A stretch of DNA of 47,395 nt from Kamptonema formosum PCC 10802 (GTDB lineage: Bacteria; Cyanobacteriota; Cyanobacteriia; Cyanobacteriales; Oscillatoriaceae). The translations under genes were made by a program, and so were the position numbers. Shown here in pieces: positions 1-8,788 of the stretch (position 1 is the first letter of the stretch; every line of letters starts with the position of its first letter). A model generated the notes under the pieces. That model did no database searches and had not been told where the DNA came from. It saw only the letters and a list, made by a program, of their open reading frames with translations. The stretch lies in assembly GCF_000332335.1 (NCBI RefSeq), contig NZ_KB235948.1, positions 3,510,042 through 3,557,436 of the forward strand, given 5' to 3'.

Positions 1-1063
1 TCCCTTGTGGCCCTGATTTGGGGCCAGCCCACCGTTACAGGAAGATTTGTGTACCATTGGTACACAACTTGGGAAGCCAATGTGTCAAGTGAGCGCCGGC
101 TGCCGGTTGAATCCCATCCCTTGTGGCCCTGATTTGGGGCCAGCCCACCGTTACAGGAAGATTTGTGTACCATTGGTACACAACTTGGGAAGCCAATGTG
201 TCAAGTGAGCGCCGGCTGCCGGTTGAATCCCATCCCTTGTGGCCCTGATTTGGGGCCAGCCCACCGTTACAGGAAGATTTGTGTACCATTGGTACACAAC
301 TTGGGAAGCCAATGTGTCAAGTGAGCGCCGGCTGCCGGTCGAATCCCATACCTTGTGGCCCAGATATGGGGCCAGCCCACCGTTACAGGAAGATTTGTGT
401 ACCATTGGTACACAACTTGGGAAGCCAATGTGTCAAGTGAGCGCCGGCTGCCGGTCGAATCCCATACCTTGTGGCCCTGATTTGGGGCCAGCCAGCCGTT
501 ACAGGAAGATTTGTGTACCATTGGTACACAACTTGGGAAGCCAATGTGTCAAGTGAGCGCCGGCTGCCGGTCGAATCCCATCCCTTGTGGCCCTGATTTG
601 GGGCCAGCCCGCCGTTACAGGAAGATTTGTGTACCATTGGTACACAACTTGGGAAGCCAATGTGTCAAGTGAGCGGCGGCTCTCGGCTGCCGGTCGAATC
701 CCATCCCTTGTGGCCCTGATTTGGGGCCAGCCCGCCTTACAGGAAGATTTGTGTACCATTGGTACACAACTTGGGAAGCCAATGTGTCAAGTGAGCGCCG
801 GCTGCCGGTTGAATCCCATCCCTTGTGGCCCTGATTTGGGGCCAGCCCGCCGTTACAGGAAGATTTGTGTACCATTGGTACACAACTTGGGAAGCCAATG
901 TGTCAAGTGAGCGCCGGCTGCCGGTTGAATCCCATCCCTTGTGGCCCTGATTTGGGGCCAGCCCGCCGTTACAGGAAGATTTGTGTACCATTGGTACACA
1001 ACTTGGGAAGCCAATGTGTCAAGTGAGCGCCGGCTGCCGGTTGAATCCCATCCCTTGTGGCCC
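1..1063. repeat. Tandem array, nine 116-bp units with a perfect dyad
   Basis: Nine nearly identical units run from the window edge to 1050, followed by a 13-bp start of a tenth. Eight are 116 bp; the unit at about 617-738 is 122 bp because of a 6-bp insertion near 675. Each unit contains a perfect dyad: half-site TTGTGTACCA, one T, then TGGTACACAA. The dyads lie at 47, 163, 279, 395, 511, 627, 749, 865 and 981. Each unit also has a smaller GGCCC/GGGCC stem and a CCGGC/GCCGG stem. Because 116 is not a multiple of three, the overlapping short reading frames here are by-products of the repeat and were not called as genes. The array may continue to the left of the window. Function unknown. Confidence 0.97.
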
Positions 1064-1125
1064 AGAGTGGGGGTGAGCCCCGCCCCTAGAAGAAGGACTG
1101 GTAAGGGCCATCACCGGCACTGGCG

Positions 1126-1965
1126 TCAGGGAACCTGGAACGAAAGAATCATATAGCGGCTCAGCCCAAAACGGCTCAGCCACTCTTGACCCGCCGTTAC
1201 CTTGTCCATCTCTATTTCTCCAGCCTCCCGGTACAGTCGCCGTATGAGTGGGTAAGTCGGCAAAGTATTGCCGGTGATATCCTCTTCCCACAGGGGCAAA
1301 AATCCCGCCCCTTTGCCGAGATTCCGGTAATCCGCCAGGGTGCAATAACCTATCACATCGCCGTAGGTGCGAATTACGGAGGCTGTTGCGAATTGACTCC
1401 CGAATTTCATCAAAGGCAGAAACGCCCGCACCGGCACAAAGTCGCACAGGGCTAGTCTCCCTCCCTTTCGCAGCACTCGCCGCGCTTCTTGAAAAAAGCG
1501 CTCCCGGCTGGGAAAATGAAATATGCACTCCACCGCCAGCACCAGATCAAAGGAACCGTCCTCAAAAGGCAGCTGGCAGGCGTCTGCTTCCACAAACTCT
1601 ATCTGGTTGCCGGTGCGCGGCTTCACTTGCTCTCTGGCTCTTGCAATCTGGCGGGGATCAATATTCACCCCGACGAGTCCCACGCTGGAAAAACGCTCGT
1701 TCAGGCTGGCAATTGTGCCCCCAAAACCGCACCCGCAGTCGAGGATGCGCTGTCCATCACCGGCACCACCGGCATCACACACCCGCCGGCACAATCTCTC
1801 CGCAGCCGACGCAAAGTCCGCTACGGTCCCATCCGCCACCGCCGGATAATCCCAATACCCCCAGTGTGCGTGCCGCCCAAATGCCAGCAGCGCGTCTGGG
1901 TTGCCTTTGCGGAATTGCTCAAATAGCTTGTCGAAGTACGGCAGCTGAACGTTTGTTTTTGCCAT
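1126..1965 (-). CDS. Class I SAM-dependent methyltransferase
   Basis: A 279-residue protein with a Rossmann methyltransferase fold. The SAM-binding motif I reads ILDCGCGFGGT at about residues 73-83. An acidic residue follows beta-2 (GVNIDP), then VEADACQLPFEDGSFDLV (motifs II/III region) and LRKGGRLALCDF. This matches the Methyltransf_11/25 group that methylates small molecules such as tocopherol precursors, sterols or glycine derivatives. The substrate cannot be read from the sequence. The ATG start gives the MAKTNVQLPYF N-terminus. The 3' end lies about 60 bp from the tandem array, so the gene is transcribed toward the repeats. It appears to be a single-gene unit. Confidence 0.88.
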   Translation of the reverse strand: MAKTNVQLPYFDKLFEQFRKGNPDALLAFGRHAHWGYWDYPAVADGTVADFASAAERLCRRVCDAGGAGDGQRILDCGCGFGGTIASLNERFSSVGLVGVNIDPRQIARAREQVKPRTGNQIEFVEADACQLPFEDGSFDLVLAVECIFHFPSRERFFQEARRVLRKGGRLALCDFVPVRAFLPLMKFGSQFATASVIRTYGDVIGYCTLADYRNLGKGAGFLPLWEEDITGNTLPTYPLIRRLYREAGEIEMDKVTAGQEWLSRFGLSRYMILSFQVP

Positions 1966-2149
1966 GAGGGTGTTTTAAATTTGAGATGAAAATGGTTAAA
2001 CCTAACCAAAGAATAACTAATCAATCGGAATTTATGTCATTGCTTAACTTATAAGGCTTACGCGACAGCTTCTATAGGATTAAGTATGATAAAAATTCGG
2101 GTTGATTGCTTAAGGAAGTATCTTCGGGTTTTGGCAGGAATAAATTGCC

Positions 2150-3124
2150 CTATTCCAGCAAAAGGCCCTTGGCCGCCAGCCACTCCCGGCTGTACAGGCG
2201 CGACTGGTAGCGCGCGCCGCCATCGCAGAGGACAGTGACGATGGTGTGACCCGGACCCATTTGTTTGGCCAGCGCCACAGCCGCCCCGACGTTAATGCCG
2301 ACGGAACCGCCCATAAACAGCCCGTCTTTTCGCAGCAGCTGGTAAATTACTCGCACTGCTTCCCGGTCGTCAATCTGGATGGCGTCATCCGCCGGTGCCC
2401 CCTCCATATTGGCGGTCACCCGGCTGTTGCCAATGCCTTCAGTGATAGAATTGCCTTCTATTTTAATTTCTCCGGTTTTGACGTAACTGTAAAGCCCACT
2501 GCCGGTTGGGTCGGCGACGACGCATTTAATGTTGGGATTCTTTTCTTTCAGGAACATGGCCACACCGGCATAGGTGCCGCCGGTGCCGGTGGCGGCGACC
2601 CACCCGTCAACTTTGCCGCCGGTTTGCTGCCAAATTTCCGGCCCGGTGGTTTCGTAATGGGCCTGCCGGTTGGCCAAGTTGTCAAACTGGTTCGCCCAGA
2701 TGGCGTTCTCCATTTCAGCCGCCAGTCTGCCAGAGAGTTTGACATAATTGTTGGGGTCTCTGTAAGGCACGGCTGGGACAGTGCGCACTTCCACACCCAG
2801 GGTCCTCAGGGCGTCGATTTTCTCTTGAGATTGCGTGTCTGGAATCACAATCAGGCATTTGTAGCCCCTGGCGTTGCAGATGTGAGCTAAACCGATGCCG
2901 GTGTTGCCGGCGGTTCCTTCCACCACAGTCCCGCCCGGTTTGAGCGTGCCTTTTTCTTCCGCGTCTTTAATAATGTACAGCGCTGCCCGATCCTTGACGG
3001 AGCCGCCCGGATTGAGAAATTCCGCCTTACCCAGGATTTCGCAGCCGGTTTCCTCGCTGAAGCTGTTCAGCCGGATCAGCGGCGTGTTGCCAACAGTCCC
3101 TACAAACCCATCTTTGATATCCAT
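2150..3124 (-). CDS. cysK: Cysteine synthase A (O-acetylserine sulfhydrylase)
   Basis: 324 residues, the usual length for the CysK/CysM family of fold-type II PLP enzymes. It makes cysteine from O-acetylserine and sulfide in the cytoplasm. The N-terminus GNTPLIRLN is typical. The PLP lysine is K44 in GGSVKDR. The substrate loop is TAGNTG (71-76) where most family members have TSGNTG. The phosphate-binding loop is GTGGTYAG. The Ala-for-Ser change is seen in some cyanobacterial and CBS-like members, so the exact sulfur donor is less certain than the family. A second PLP beta-family gene, the TrpB2-type gene, lies 78 bp upstream on the same strand and the two could be cotranscribed. Confidence 0.93.
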   Translation of the reverse strand: MDIKDGFVGTVGNTPLIRLNSFSEETGCEILGKAEFLNPGGSVKDRAALYIIKDAEEKGTLKPGGTVVEGTAGNTGIGLAHICNARGYKCLIVIPDTQSQEKIDALRTLGVEVRTVPAVPYRDPNNYVKLSGRLAAEMENAIWANQFDNLANRQAHYETTGPEIWQQTGGKVDGWVAATGTGGTYAGVAMFLKEKNPNIKCVVADPTGSGLYSYVKTGEIKIEGNSITEGIGNSRVTANMEGAPADDAIQIDDREAVRVIYQLLRKDGLFMGGSVGINVGAAVALAKQMGPGHTIVTVLCDGGARYQSRLYSREWLAAKGLLLE

Positions 3125-3202
3125 TTGTATAGCCCCTAAGTGCCTCCCTAAACCAGATTATGCAATTTTAGGGATCAATTCAATCGAATGGGTGGCGCAA
3201 CA

Positions 3203-4577
3203 TCACCCCACTGCCGGCAGTCCCGCCAGCGCCATCGCCACTTCTTCAGCGCTGTATTCAGTATCGCGCAACTTCCCGGCCTGATAGTCCATATACGCCT
3301 GCAAGTCGAAGTGACCGTGACCGCACAAATTGAACAGGACAGTCTTGCTGGTGCCCTCCTCCTTGCAGCGCAGCGCCTCATCGATGGCGGCTTTGACCGC
3401 GTGGTTGGCTTCCGGTGCCGGCAAAATCCCTTCCGTGCGGGCAAAGGCCACACCGGCTGCGAAACAGTCCAGCTGGGTGTGCGCTCTTGGCTCTATCAAG
3501 CCTAGCTCAACAATGTGGCTGAGCAGCGGTGCCATCCCGTGGTAGCGCAGTCCACCGGCATGAATCCCTTGCGGGACGAAGGAACTGCCCAGGGTGTGCA
3601 TCTTGACAAGTGGCGTTAAATGTGCTGTGTCGCCATAGTCGTAGGCGTATTTGCCTTTGGTCAGGGTTGGGCAAGCGGCGGGCTCCACTGCGACAAATCG
3701 CACCGGCGGCGTCTCGTCCCGCAGTTGAGCGCCGATGAAAGGAAAAGCAATACCGGCTTTCGTTGCTGCCGCCGCCGGTGCACCCGACGATAATATCGGG
3801 GCAGTCCCCCGCAAGTTCGAGTTGCGCTAGGGTTTCTAAACCTATGACAGTTTGGTGCAGCAAAACGTGATTGAGGACGCTGCCGAGAGCGTATTTCGCG
3901 GTTTCGTCTTGCGCAGCAATTTCAACTGCTTCGCTGATAGCAATTCCCAAGCTGCCGGTGCTGTCGGGATGCTGTTTGAGAATCTCGCGACCGGCAGAAG
4001 TTTCGCCACTCGGACTCGCTACGACTCGCGCCCCATAAGCTTCCATAAGAGCGCGGCGGTAAGGCTTTTGCTGGTAGCTTACCTTAACCATATAGACGAG
4101 TATTTCTAAATTGAACAGTGCGCCGGCAAAAGCGAGAGAGGACCCCCACTGACCGGCACCGGTTTCCGTGGTCAGGCGCTTGACGCCTTCCTGTGCGCTG
4201 TAATAGGCTTGAGGGACGGCAGTGTTGGGTTTGTGGCTGCCGGCTGGGCTAACGCCTTCGTATTTATAATAGATTTTGGCTGGAGTGTCGAGGGCTTTTT
4301 CCAGCTGGCGGGCGCGATAAAGCGGTGCCGGTCGCCACTGCCGGTAAATGGATAGCACCGGCTCGGGTATTTCTATCCAGCGTTCCTGGCTGACTTCTTG
4401 CTCAATGATGGCGGCGGGGAACAGGGGCGCTAAATCTGCCGGTGCGATTGGCTGACCTGTACCCGGGTGAAGCACCGGCGGCACCGGCGCGGGCAGATCC
4501 GCTTGAATATTATACCACGCTGCCGGGATTTTGTCTTCTGGAAGGATGTATTTAACAGTATCTGTTGGCTGTCCCAT
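3203..4577 (-). pseudogene. TrpB2-type tryptophan synthase beta-like enzyme, frameshifted
   Basis: Two overlapping frames together spell one TrpB2-family protein of about 457 residues. The first 272 residues start [14 protein letters not shown], carry the PLP lysine K116 in GSHKPN and end in GCTGGGSN. The rest continues in another frame ([13 protein letters not shown] to the C-terminus at 3203). The switch falls at about 3757-3761, inside the phosphate-binding loop. Four bases (GAAA on the coding strand) stand where one codon is expected between GGGSN and AGIAFPF, so a single extra base explains it. Both halves are otherwise well conserved, so this is either a recent mutation or an assembly error. 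The canonical trpB at 28829 is intact, so loss would not by itself stop tryptophan synthesis. Confidence 0.85.
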
Positions 4578-4940
4578 TTGCGCCGCTCTTTACTCGATGT
4601 TCATCTATTTTAAATTACGGGGTGCCGGTCGGAGCCAGTTTATAAAGCAACTGTCAATCCGGATTTAGGCATCAACCCACCAGAACAGGACCGGGCTGCC
4701 GTCTGGCGGGCTGCGCCGGACTCAGCATTAGTAGGGCGGGGCTGTCGGAGATGTTGGCGGGAGACAGGAGATCTCGCGGTCCTCAGTTGGAGGAACTGTG
4801 GCCCAGAAAGCCGGAGTCTTAAAGAAACGGGGTTTCTCAGTACCTCACTAATAGGAGAAAGGCTATCTTGATAAACTAGCCCCCAGTCTTTTCTGCTATT
4901 AATATTATTTATATTTTTTTACGGTCTGAAACGATCAGTC
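4578..4940. other. Intergenic region, 363 bp
   Basis: This spacer separates divergent genes. It holds a short TCCTC/GAGGA hairpin near 4780-4795, one degenerate half of the GAAACCCGGTTTC palindrome near 4823-4836, and an AT-rich stretch (4895-4925) that probably contains the promoter of the small membrane protein. I see no further gene. Confidence 0.6.
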
Positions 4941-5222
4941 ATGTTCCAAATTTTATATCCTCTGATTCGCGCTGTCCAGCCGTTTTTGGTGCCGGTTTGC
5001 TTTGTCTCGGCTTGGGTATTAGTGCTTATGTTGGGTTGGGGCCTCTGGTCTGCAGTGGCGGACGGAGTGGCGCGCAGCAAGCGCATGCACCAAATTCCCT
5101 GCGCTAATTGCGCCTTTTTTACCAACGACTACCGGCTCAAATGCCCGGTGCGCCCCACGATTGCCCTGACTGAGGAGGCTATCGGCTGTACCGACTACCG
5201 GCAAAACAATAAAATTGCCTAA
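4941..5222 (+). CDS. Small cyanobacterial membrane protein with four-Cys motif
   Basis: 93 residues. Residues 1-40 form one hydrophobic helix rich in V, L and W. The cytoplasmic or lumenal tail carries C-x2-C-x10-C-x14-C, beginning CANCAFFTNDYRLKCP and ending GCTDY. The spacing suggests a bound metal or iron-sulfur cluster, but that is inference. I recognise the pattern as a conserved cyanobacterial protein of unknown function. The ATG start is followed at once by the hydrophobic segment, which supports it. It is divergent from the TrpB2-type gene and convergent with the alcohol dehydrogenase. Confidence 0.8.
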   Translation: MFQILYPLIRAVQPFLVPVCFVSAWVLVLMLGWGLWSAVADGVARSKRMHQIPCANCAFFTNDYRLKCPVRPTIALTEEAIGCTDYRQNNKIA

Positions 5223-5309
5223 ATCTCAAACCTGCCCAGAAACCGGGTTTCTTGTTATTTTGCCTGTTTTCCAGCTTTTCACCTGTCTGTGACCCGGTTT
5301 CTGAATCTA

Positions 5310-6272
5310 TCACTCGCTGGCATCTATTGCAAGTAAAACTTTCAACACTCCGGGGCTCCCGGCGAGATCGAAGGCTTCTAGCCCCTGACTCAGGGGGTAG
5401 AGGGCGTGAATTAGGGGGTTGACATTTATCTTGTTTTGTGCTAAGAGCTGGAGGGCGGCGGGAAAGGGACCGCAGCGGGAGCCAATTAAGGTGATTTCGT
5501 CTACGACGAGGGAGGAGGCGTCGAAGGTGAGATTGCCTTTGTAGGTGCTTTTGAGGACGAGGGTGCCGCGCGATCTCAAGGCGCGGCGGGCGATCGCAAA
5601 GCCTTCTGGGTTGCCGGTGCATTCGACTGAGATGTCGAATGCTCTGTCTTGCACTGCGTCTGCAAAGTCGGTTTTGATGCCGAGGGCTTCCAGGTTGGCG
5701 AGTTTGTCGCGGTGACGCCCGATCGCTAGCAAGTCGCAGCCGGTTAGCGCTAGGGTTTGGGCGACAAGCTGCCCCAGTTTGCCGTCCCCAACGACGAGCA
5801 CTCTGTCTGCAGGACTCACCGGGACTTGCTTTTGGATTTCCAGCGCTGCAGCAATGGGTTCAGTGAAGGTGGCTGTGTCTGTATCTATATTATCTGGCAC
5901 GGGGTGCAGGTTTACGGCGGGCAGGGTGAGATATTCGGCGAATGCGCCGTGCCGGTTGACGATGCCGAGTACGGTGCGGTTGAGGCAGTGGGTGGGGATG
6001 CCGGTGCGGCAAAACCGGCACTCGCCGCAGGCGGCGTTGATTTCTCCGACGACGCGCCGGTTGAGCAGGTGTTCGGGTCCGCTTTCGACGACGCCGACAA
6101 ATTCGTGTCCGAGGATGCCGGTGTAGGGGTAGTATCCTCTGAGCAGTTCTAGGTCGGTGTTGCAGATGCCGGCACGCAAGACTCGCACGAGCGCTTCGCC
6201 GGGTGGGGGAACGGGTGCCGGGATGCCGGTGCGCAGTTGCAGTTGGCTGTTTTCTAGCCAGAGTGCTTTCAT
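5310..6272 (-). CDS. Zinc-dependent alcohol dehydrogenase family (MDR)
   Basis: 320 residues from the ATG at 6272. An upstream in-frame ATG at 6317 would add 15 residues unlike the family, so the inner start is preferred. Catalytic zinc ligands are visible as C37 in GICNTD and H56-E57 in GHEFVG. The structural zinc lobe has four cysteines (C82, C85, C88, C96). The NAD(P)-binding turn is GDGKLG (162-167). The enzyme should oxidise an alcohol or polyol, or reduce the corresponding carbonyl, in the cytosol. The substrate is not evident. It is slightly short for the family. The 5' flank runs into a dispersed repeat (CCGCCAAGACGC type), so its promoter is not obvious. Confidence 0.9.
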   Translation of the reverse strand: MKALWLENSQLQLRTGIPAPVPPPGEALVRVLRAGICNTDLELLRGYYPYTGILGHEFVGVVESGPEHLLNRRVVGEINAACGECRFCRTGIPTHCLNRTVLGIVNRHGAFAEYLTLPAVNLHPVPDNIDTDTATFTEPIAAALEIQKQVPVSPADRVLVVGDGKLGQLVAQTLALTGCDLLAIGRHRDKLANLEALGIKTDFADAVQDRAFDISVECTGNPEGFAIARRALRSRGTLVLKSTYKGNLTFDASSLVVDEITLIGSRCGPFPAALQLLAQNKINVNPLIHALYPLSQGLEAFDLAGSPGVLKVLLAIDASE

Positions 6273-6544
6273 CAGGGGGTTGGGAGGGGTTATGTGTTTT
6301 TTTATTTTAACCGCCAAGACGCAGAGAGCGCCAAGGAAGAAAAGAGGGGGCTGTTTGTTCGGTAGGGGCGGGTTTAGCAGCGATCTTTGCTGTGCGGTTT
6401 GTGTTTCGGATGAACCGGCACCTGTAGTTGTGCCAGGGCGGGTTCAGTCATATTTTCTGTTGTGCCGGGGCGGGTTTAGTCATTTTTGACGCTGTGCGGT
6501 TTGTCCTTCGGGGGAACCCCTACCTACAGTTTATAAACTGGCTT
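6273..6544. repeat. Dispersed intergenic repeats upstream of the MDR gene
   Basis: The stretch starts with the AACCGCCAAGACGC...AGAGCGCCAAGGAAG repeat (6308-6345), related copies of which lie near 15097-15165, 20567-20620 and 31722-31760. It is followed by three degenerate GGGGCGGGTTTAG/CAG units around 6363, 6438 and 6468. No gene is seen. Confidence 0.6.
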
Positions 6545-7107
6545 TCAGTAAAACAAATTAGCTTTTTTTCCCTGTTTTGATAGCCGGCATATTGTTGGAA
6601 TTTATCGGATAGCCAAGTTTCTTCGCGTCTCGCCTTGGCGTCAAAAAAGGCAAACATCAGAACTGTCGCTATCAAGTGCGACAAGCTGAGTTGAAAGATT
6701 GCTCAACTGAATGCCGCCAAAATTATCCGGCTGTACAGCAGGTGGCGCACGACGCTTTCCGATGCCGATTTTAACAAGTTTGCCATCCTCTTTCGGGTGG
6801 GGTAAGGGTGTCAGGTTGCTTTATAAATCCAGGAATCCTTTACCGATGAGTGTCAGCGTCCCTAGCCCCAAAACTGCGATAGCGACCCAGATTATATACC
6901 ACAATTTGGAGTCATCGTCAAGAGTTATAGCAGCAGTCATATTGATTAGAACTATAGAAGCTTCGGGAGCGGAGGAGCAAGGGAGGCCGGAATGTCCGTT
7001 TCCTAAATGCTTACTGCTATATAGACGTAGGGCAGGCGTCCCGCCCCCCCTGAAGGTCTAATGTTCTAACCTAAGTGCATACTGCTATAATTGGGCGGGC
7101 CGGCACC
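6545..7107 (-). pseudogene. Decayed copy of the ICMT-like methyltransferase, split by a MITE
   Basis: Nucleotide-level match, with substitutions and small indels, to the intact gene at 8129-8647. The match starts at the same stop codon position (TCA on the plus strand at 6545) and runs to about 6925. A MITE then interrupts it, and the match resumes briefly at 7090-7107 (ATTGGGCGGGCCGGCAC). The reading frame is broken and the N-terminal part is missing. It is the first element of the decayed left copy of the segmental duplication. The sequence cannot encode a functional enzyme. Confidence 0.85.
6926..7089 (+). mobile_element. MITE family A, copy 1, with TA target duplication
   Basis: A 160-bp element (6928-7087) begins TAGCAG and ends CTGCTA, flanked on both sides by TA. 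The same element occurs inverted at 30976-31138 and 31526-31688. The paralogous intact ICMT region around 8510-8530 reads TTAATTGGGCGGGCC, which is the empty site: here the single TA is doubled around the insert. TA duplication is characteristic of IS630/Tc1-mariner transposases. There is no coding capacity, so it is non-autonomous. It also contains a GGCAGGCGTCCCGCC segment. Confidence 0.88.
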
Positions 7108-7154
7108 ATAAACCCGATTTCGTAGGGGCGCGTCCCGCCACGCCCCTACCGAGT

Positions 7155-7547
7155 TTATTCGGAACACACTAATGTGAGAACATCTATATTAAGATTAGTC
7201 TGATTGGGAGCTCTGACGACCTGGCAGGTGACGGAGCAAGGTACGACCACCTGGGAAAAGACGTATCTCACCGTCCTTGCGCCTGGGGGCTGCACCGAAC
7301 TCCCGCCGCTGGTGGGCCGGTACACGCGCACTGTGCTGCTGCTGTTAAGTGGCATTATCTCCTGCCCGTTAGGTGTCGAGGGAAGGTTCGCATAGGTGTT
7401 GTTGAGATCGAAGACTTTCATGCAGGTGTCGCCAGCCGGCGGGAGCGTCGCTTTCCCCCTCAACCTGGGCTGAGACGCTGCTTGAGCCGCAACACCGGCA
7501 TTCAGGGCAAGGATACCGGCAAATAGGGCTGTCAAGGGTTTTAACAT
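7155..7547 (-). pseudogene. Truncated, diverged copy of the SH3b secreted protein
   Basis: 130 residues in one open frame. It has a signal peptide (LTALFAGILALNAGVAAQA) nearly identical to the protein at 9378-9905 and one recognisable SH3b repeat (CMKVFDLNNTYANLPSTPNG). The second repeat has decayed into an unrelated tail. The aromatic and glycine positions that define the domain (GGWSWVQYP in the intact copy) have become GGSSVQPPG. It might still be expressed, but the pattern is of a duplicate losing constraint. It is the second element of the decayed left duplication copy. Confidence 0.75.
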
Positions 7548-7639
7548 ATGTCAATATCTGCGCTGTGTGTGAAAATTTGATAGGATTTCTATTATACAGG
7601 TACAGGCGGATGATTGCAATCCAAAAGTTCTGGGGGGAA

Positions 7640-8120
7640 ACAATTCTTTCCAGCCGGCAGTTGGGATGGCAGCAGGAGTTGCCATTCCTGATAACTTGGT
7701 AAAGGCAGTTTACCCACCCTTAAGTTAAAATCTAGCCTGGTGACGATATTTCTGCTGGGCGTGTTCCAGAAGGGGCTGGGGATGATGTCAGTCCTGACGC
7801 TGGGAGTGCTCAACCGGGTGATGATTGCAGAGCTGAGGGTGCCGGCACTAATGGCCACCGCCACTCTGGCTGCCGCTGATTTTGTCGCGCCGGCGCGCGT
7901 CTGGTTCGGGCAAATGTCGGACGCTAAACCCCTATGGGGCTATCACCGCACCGGCTATGTCTGGATGGGGGCGGCTGTGCTGTCCCTCAATTCCGTCCTT
8001 GCTGTGCAATTTGTGTGGGGGCTGGGAGAGAGTTTGCAAGCCACCGGCAGGACAGGCGAAACCACTGGGTGGGCAGTCCTGCTGGCATTGGTGTTCGCCC
8101 TGTACATTTTGGCGGTCTAA
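7640..8120 (+). pseudogene. 5' fragment of a PucC/BCH2-family carrier gene
   Basis: Matches the first third of the intact carrier at 10091-11527, including its 5' non-coding flank (7643-7712 matches about 10001-10075). About 75 bp around the start codon are deleted. The open stretch from the GTG at 7740 encodes family motifs such as LGVLNRVMI and WFGQMSDAKPLWGYHRTGY. It stops at 8118 just after the equivalent of LALVFALY. The break coincides with the junction to the right copy of the duplicated block, so it marks the duplication breakpoint. A 126-residue carrier fragment with four or fewer helices is unlikely to work. Confidence 0.85.
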
Positions 8121-8128
8121 ACCGGCTC

Positions 8129-8647
8129 TCAGTACAGCCAAGGAATTAGCTTTTTTACCCGGTTCTGATAGTCCGAATATTCCGGATATTTCTCGGTTAG
8201 CCAAGTTTCTTCGCGTCTCGCCTTGGCGTCAAGAAAGGCAAACATTAGAACTGCTGCTATCAGGTGCGACAAGCTGAGCTGAAAGATTGCCCAACTGAAG
8301 GCGGCCAAAATTATGCCGCTGTACAGCGGGTGGCGAACGATTCTGTAGGTGCCGGTTTGAACTAATTTGCCATCTTCTTTGGGGTGGGGTAAGGGTGTGA
8401 GGTTCTGTCCCAAATCCAGCAATCCTTTACCGATGAGTGTCAGCGCCCCCAGCCCCAAGATTGCGGTCGCACCCCAGATTACATACCACAATTGGGAGTC
8501 AATGTCAAGCCTTAATTGGGCGGGCCGGCACACCGGCAGCAAGACAAAGCCCAACAGCAGGGCACCCTGCAGCACCACCCAGTATTCTCCGCGCCGGTTA
8601 TTGCGCCACCCTTCGCGGGTGAATCCCCAATCTGTGAAAATTTTCAT
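8129..8647 (-). CDS. Isoprenylcysteine carboxyl methyltransferase-like membrane protein
   Basis: 172 residues with about four transmembrane helices. The C-terminal SAM-binding signature of the ICMT/PEMT family is clear: GTYRIVRHPLYSG at about residues 100-112, then EETWLTEKYPEYSDYQNRV and KKLIPWLY. Members methylate prenylcysteines, phospholipids or other membrane-embedded acceptors. Bacterial substrates are mostly unknown. A decayed tandem duplicate lies at 6545-7107. Start at the ATG giving MKIFTDWGFTREGWRNN. It is followed in the same direction by the remnant of an aldo-keto reductase. Confidence 0.9.
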   Translation of the reverse strand: MKIFTDWGFTREGWRNNRRGEYWVVLQGALLLGFVLLPVCRPAQLRLDIDSQLWYVIWGATAILGLGALTLIGKGLLDLGQNLTPLPHPKEDGKLVQTGTYRIVRHPLYSGIILAAFSWAIFQLSLSHLIAAVLMFAFLDAKARREETWLTEKYPEYSDYQNRVKKLIPWLY

Positions 8648-8705
8648 GCTCGTTTTATTGGCTGCAATATTATAGCAGTTTTCCGTTGGATGCAGTACGC
8701 CCCAG

Positions 8706-8737
8706 GAACCGGGTTTCTTAAAGAAACCCGGTTTCTA
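8706..8737. repeat. GAAACCCGGTTTC palindrome, full copy
   Basis: Two inverted arms of the ACCGGGTTTCT type meet at a TTAAA centre, forming a 30-bp near-perfect palindrome upstream of the ICMT-like gene. It belongs to a family of at least eight full copies in this window. Confidence 0.9.
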
Positions 8738-8788
8738 GCTGTCGGGGTGTTAGGGTGAATTATGCCGGTACACTCATTCCCCTACAAA

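Noticed and set aside
47-67. NtcA or CRP binding sites in the tandem array dyad
   Set aside because: NtcA needs GTA-N8-TAC and this dyad has GTA-N7-TAC; the CRP-type spacing TGTG-N8-CACA is also not met (N11).
35-991. Series of overlapping 84-86 codon frames on both strands
   Set aside because: They repeat every 116 bp because the DNA repeats; they have no family similarity and are on both strands at once, so they are by-products of the tandem array.
1-1050. CRISPR array interpretation of the 116-bp repeats
   Set aside because: There are no unique spacers; entire 116-bp units are repeated.
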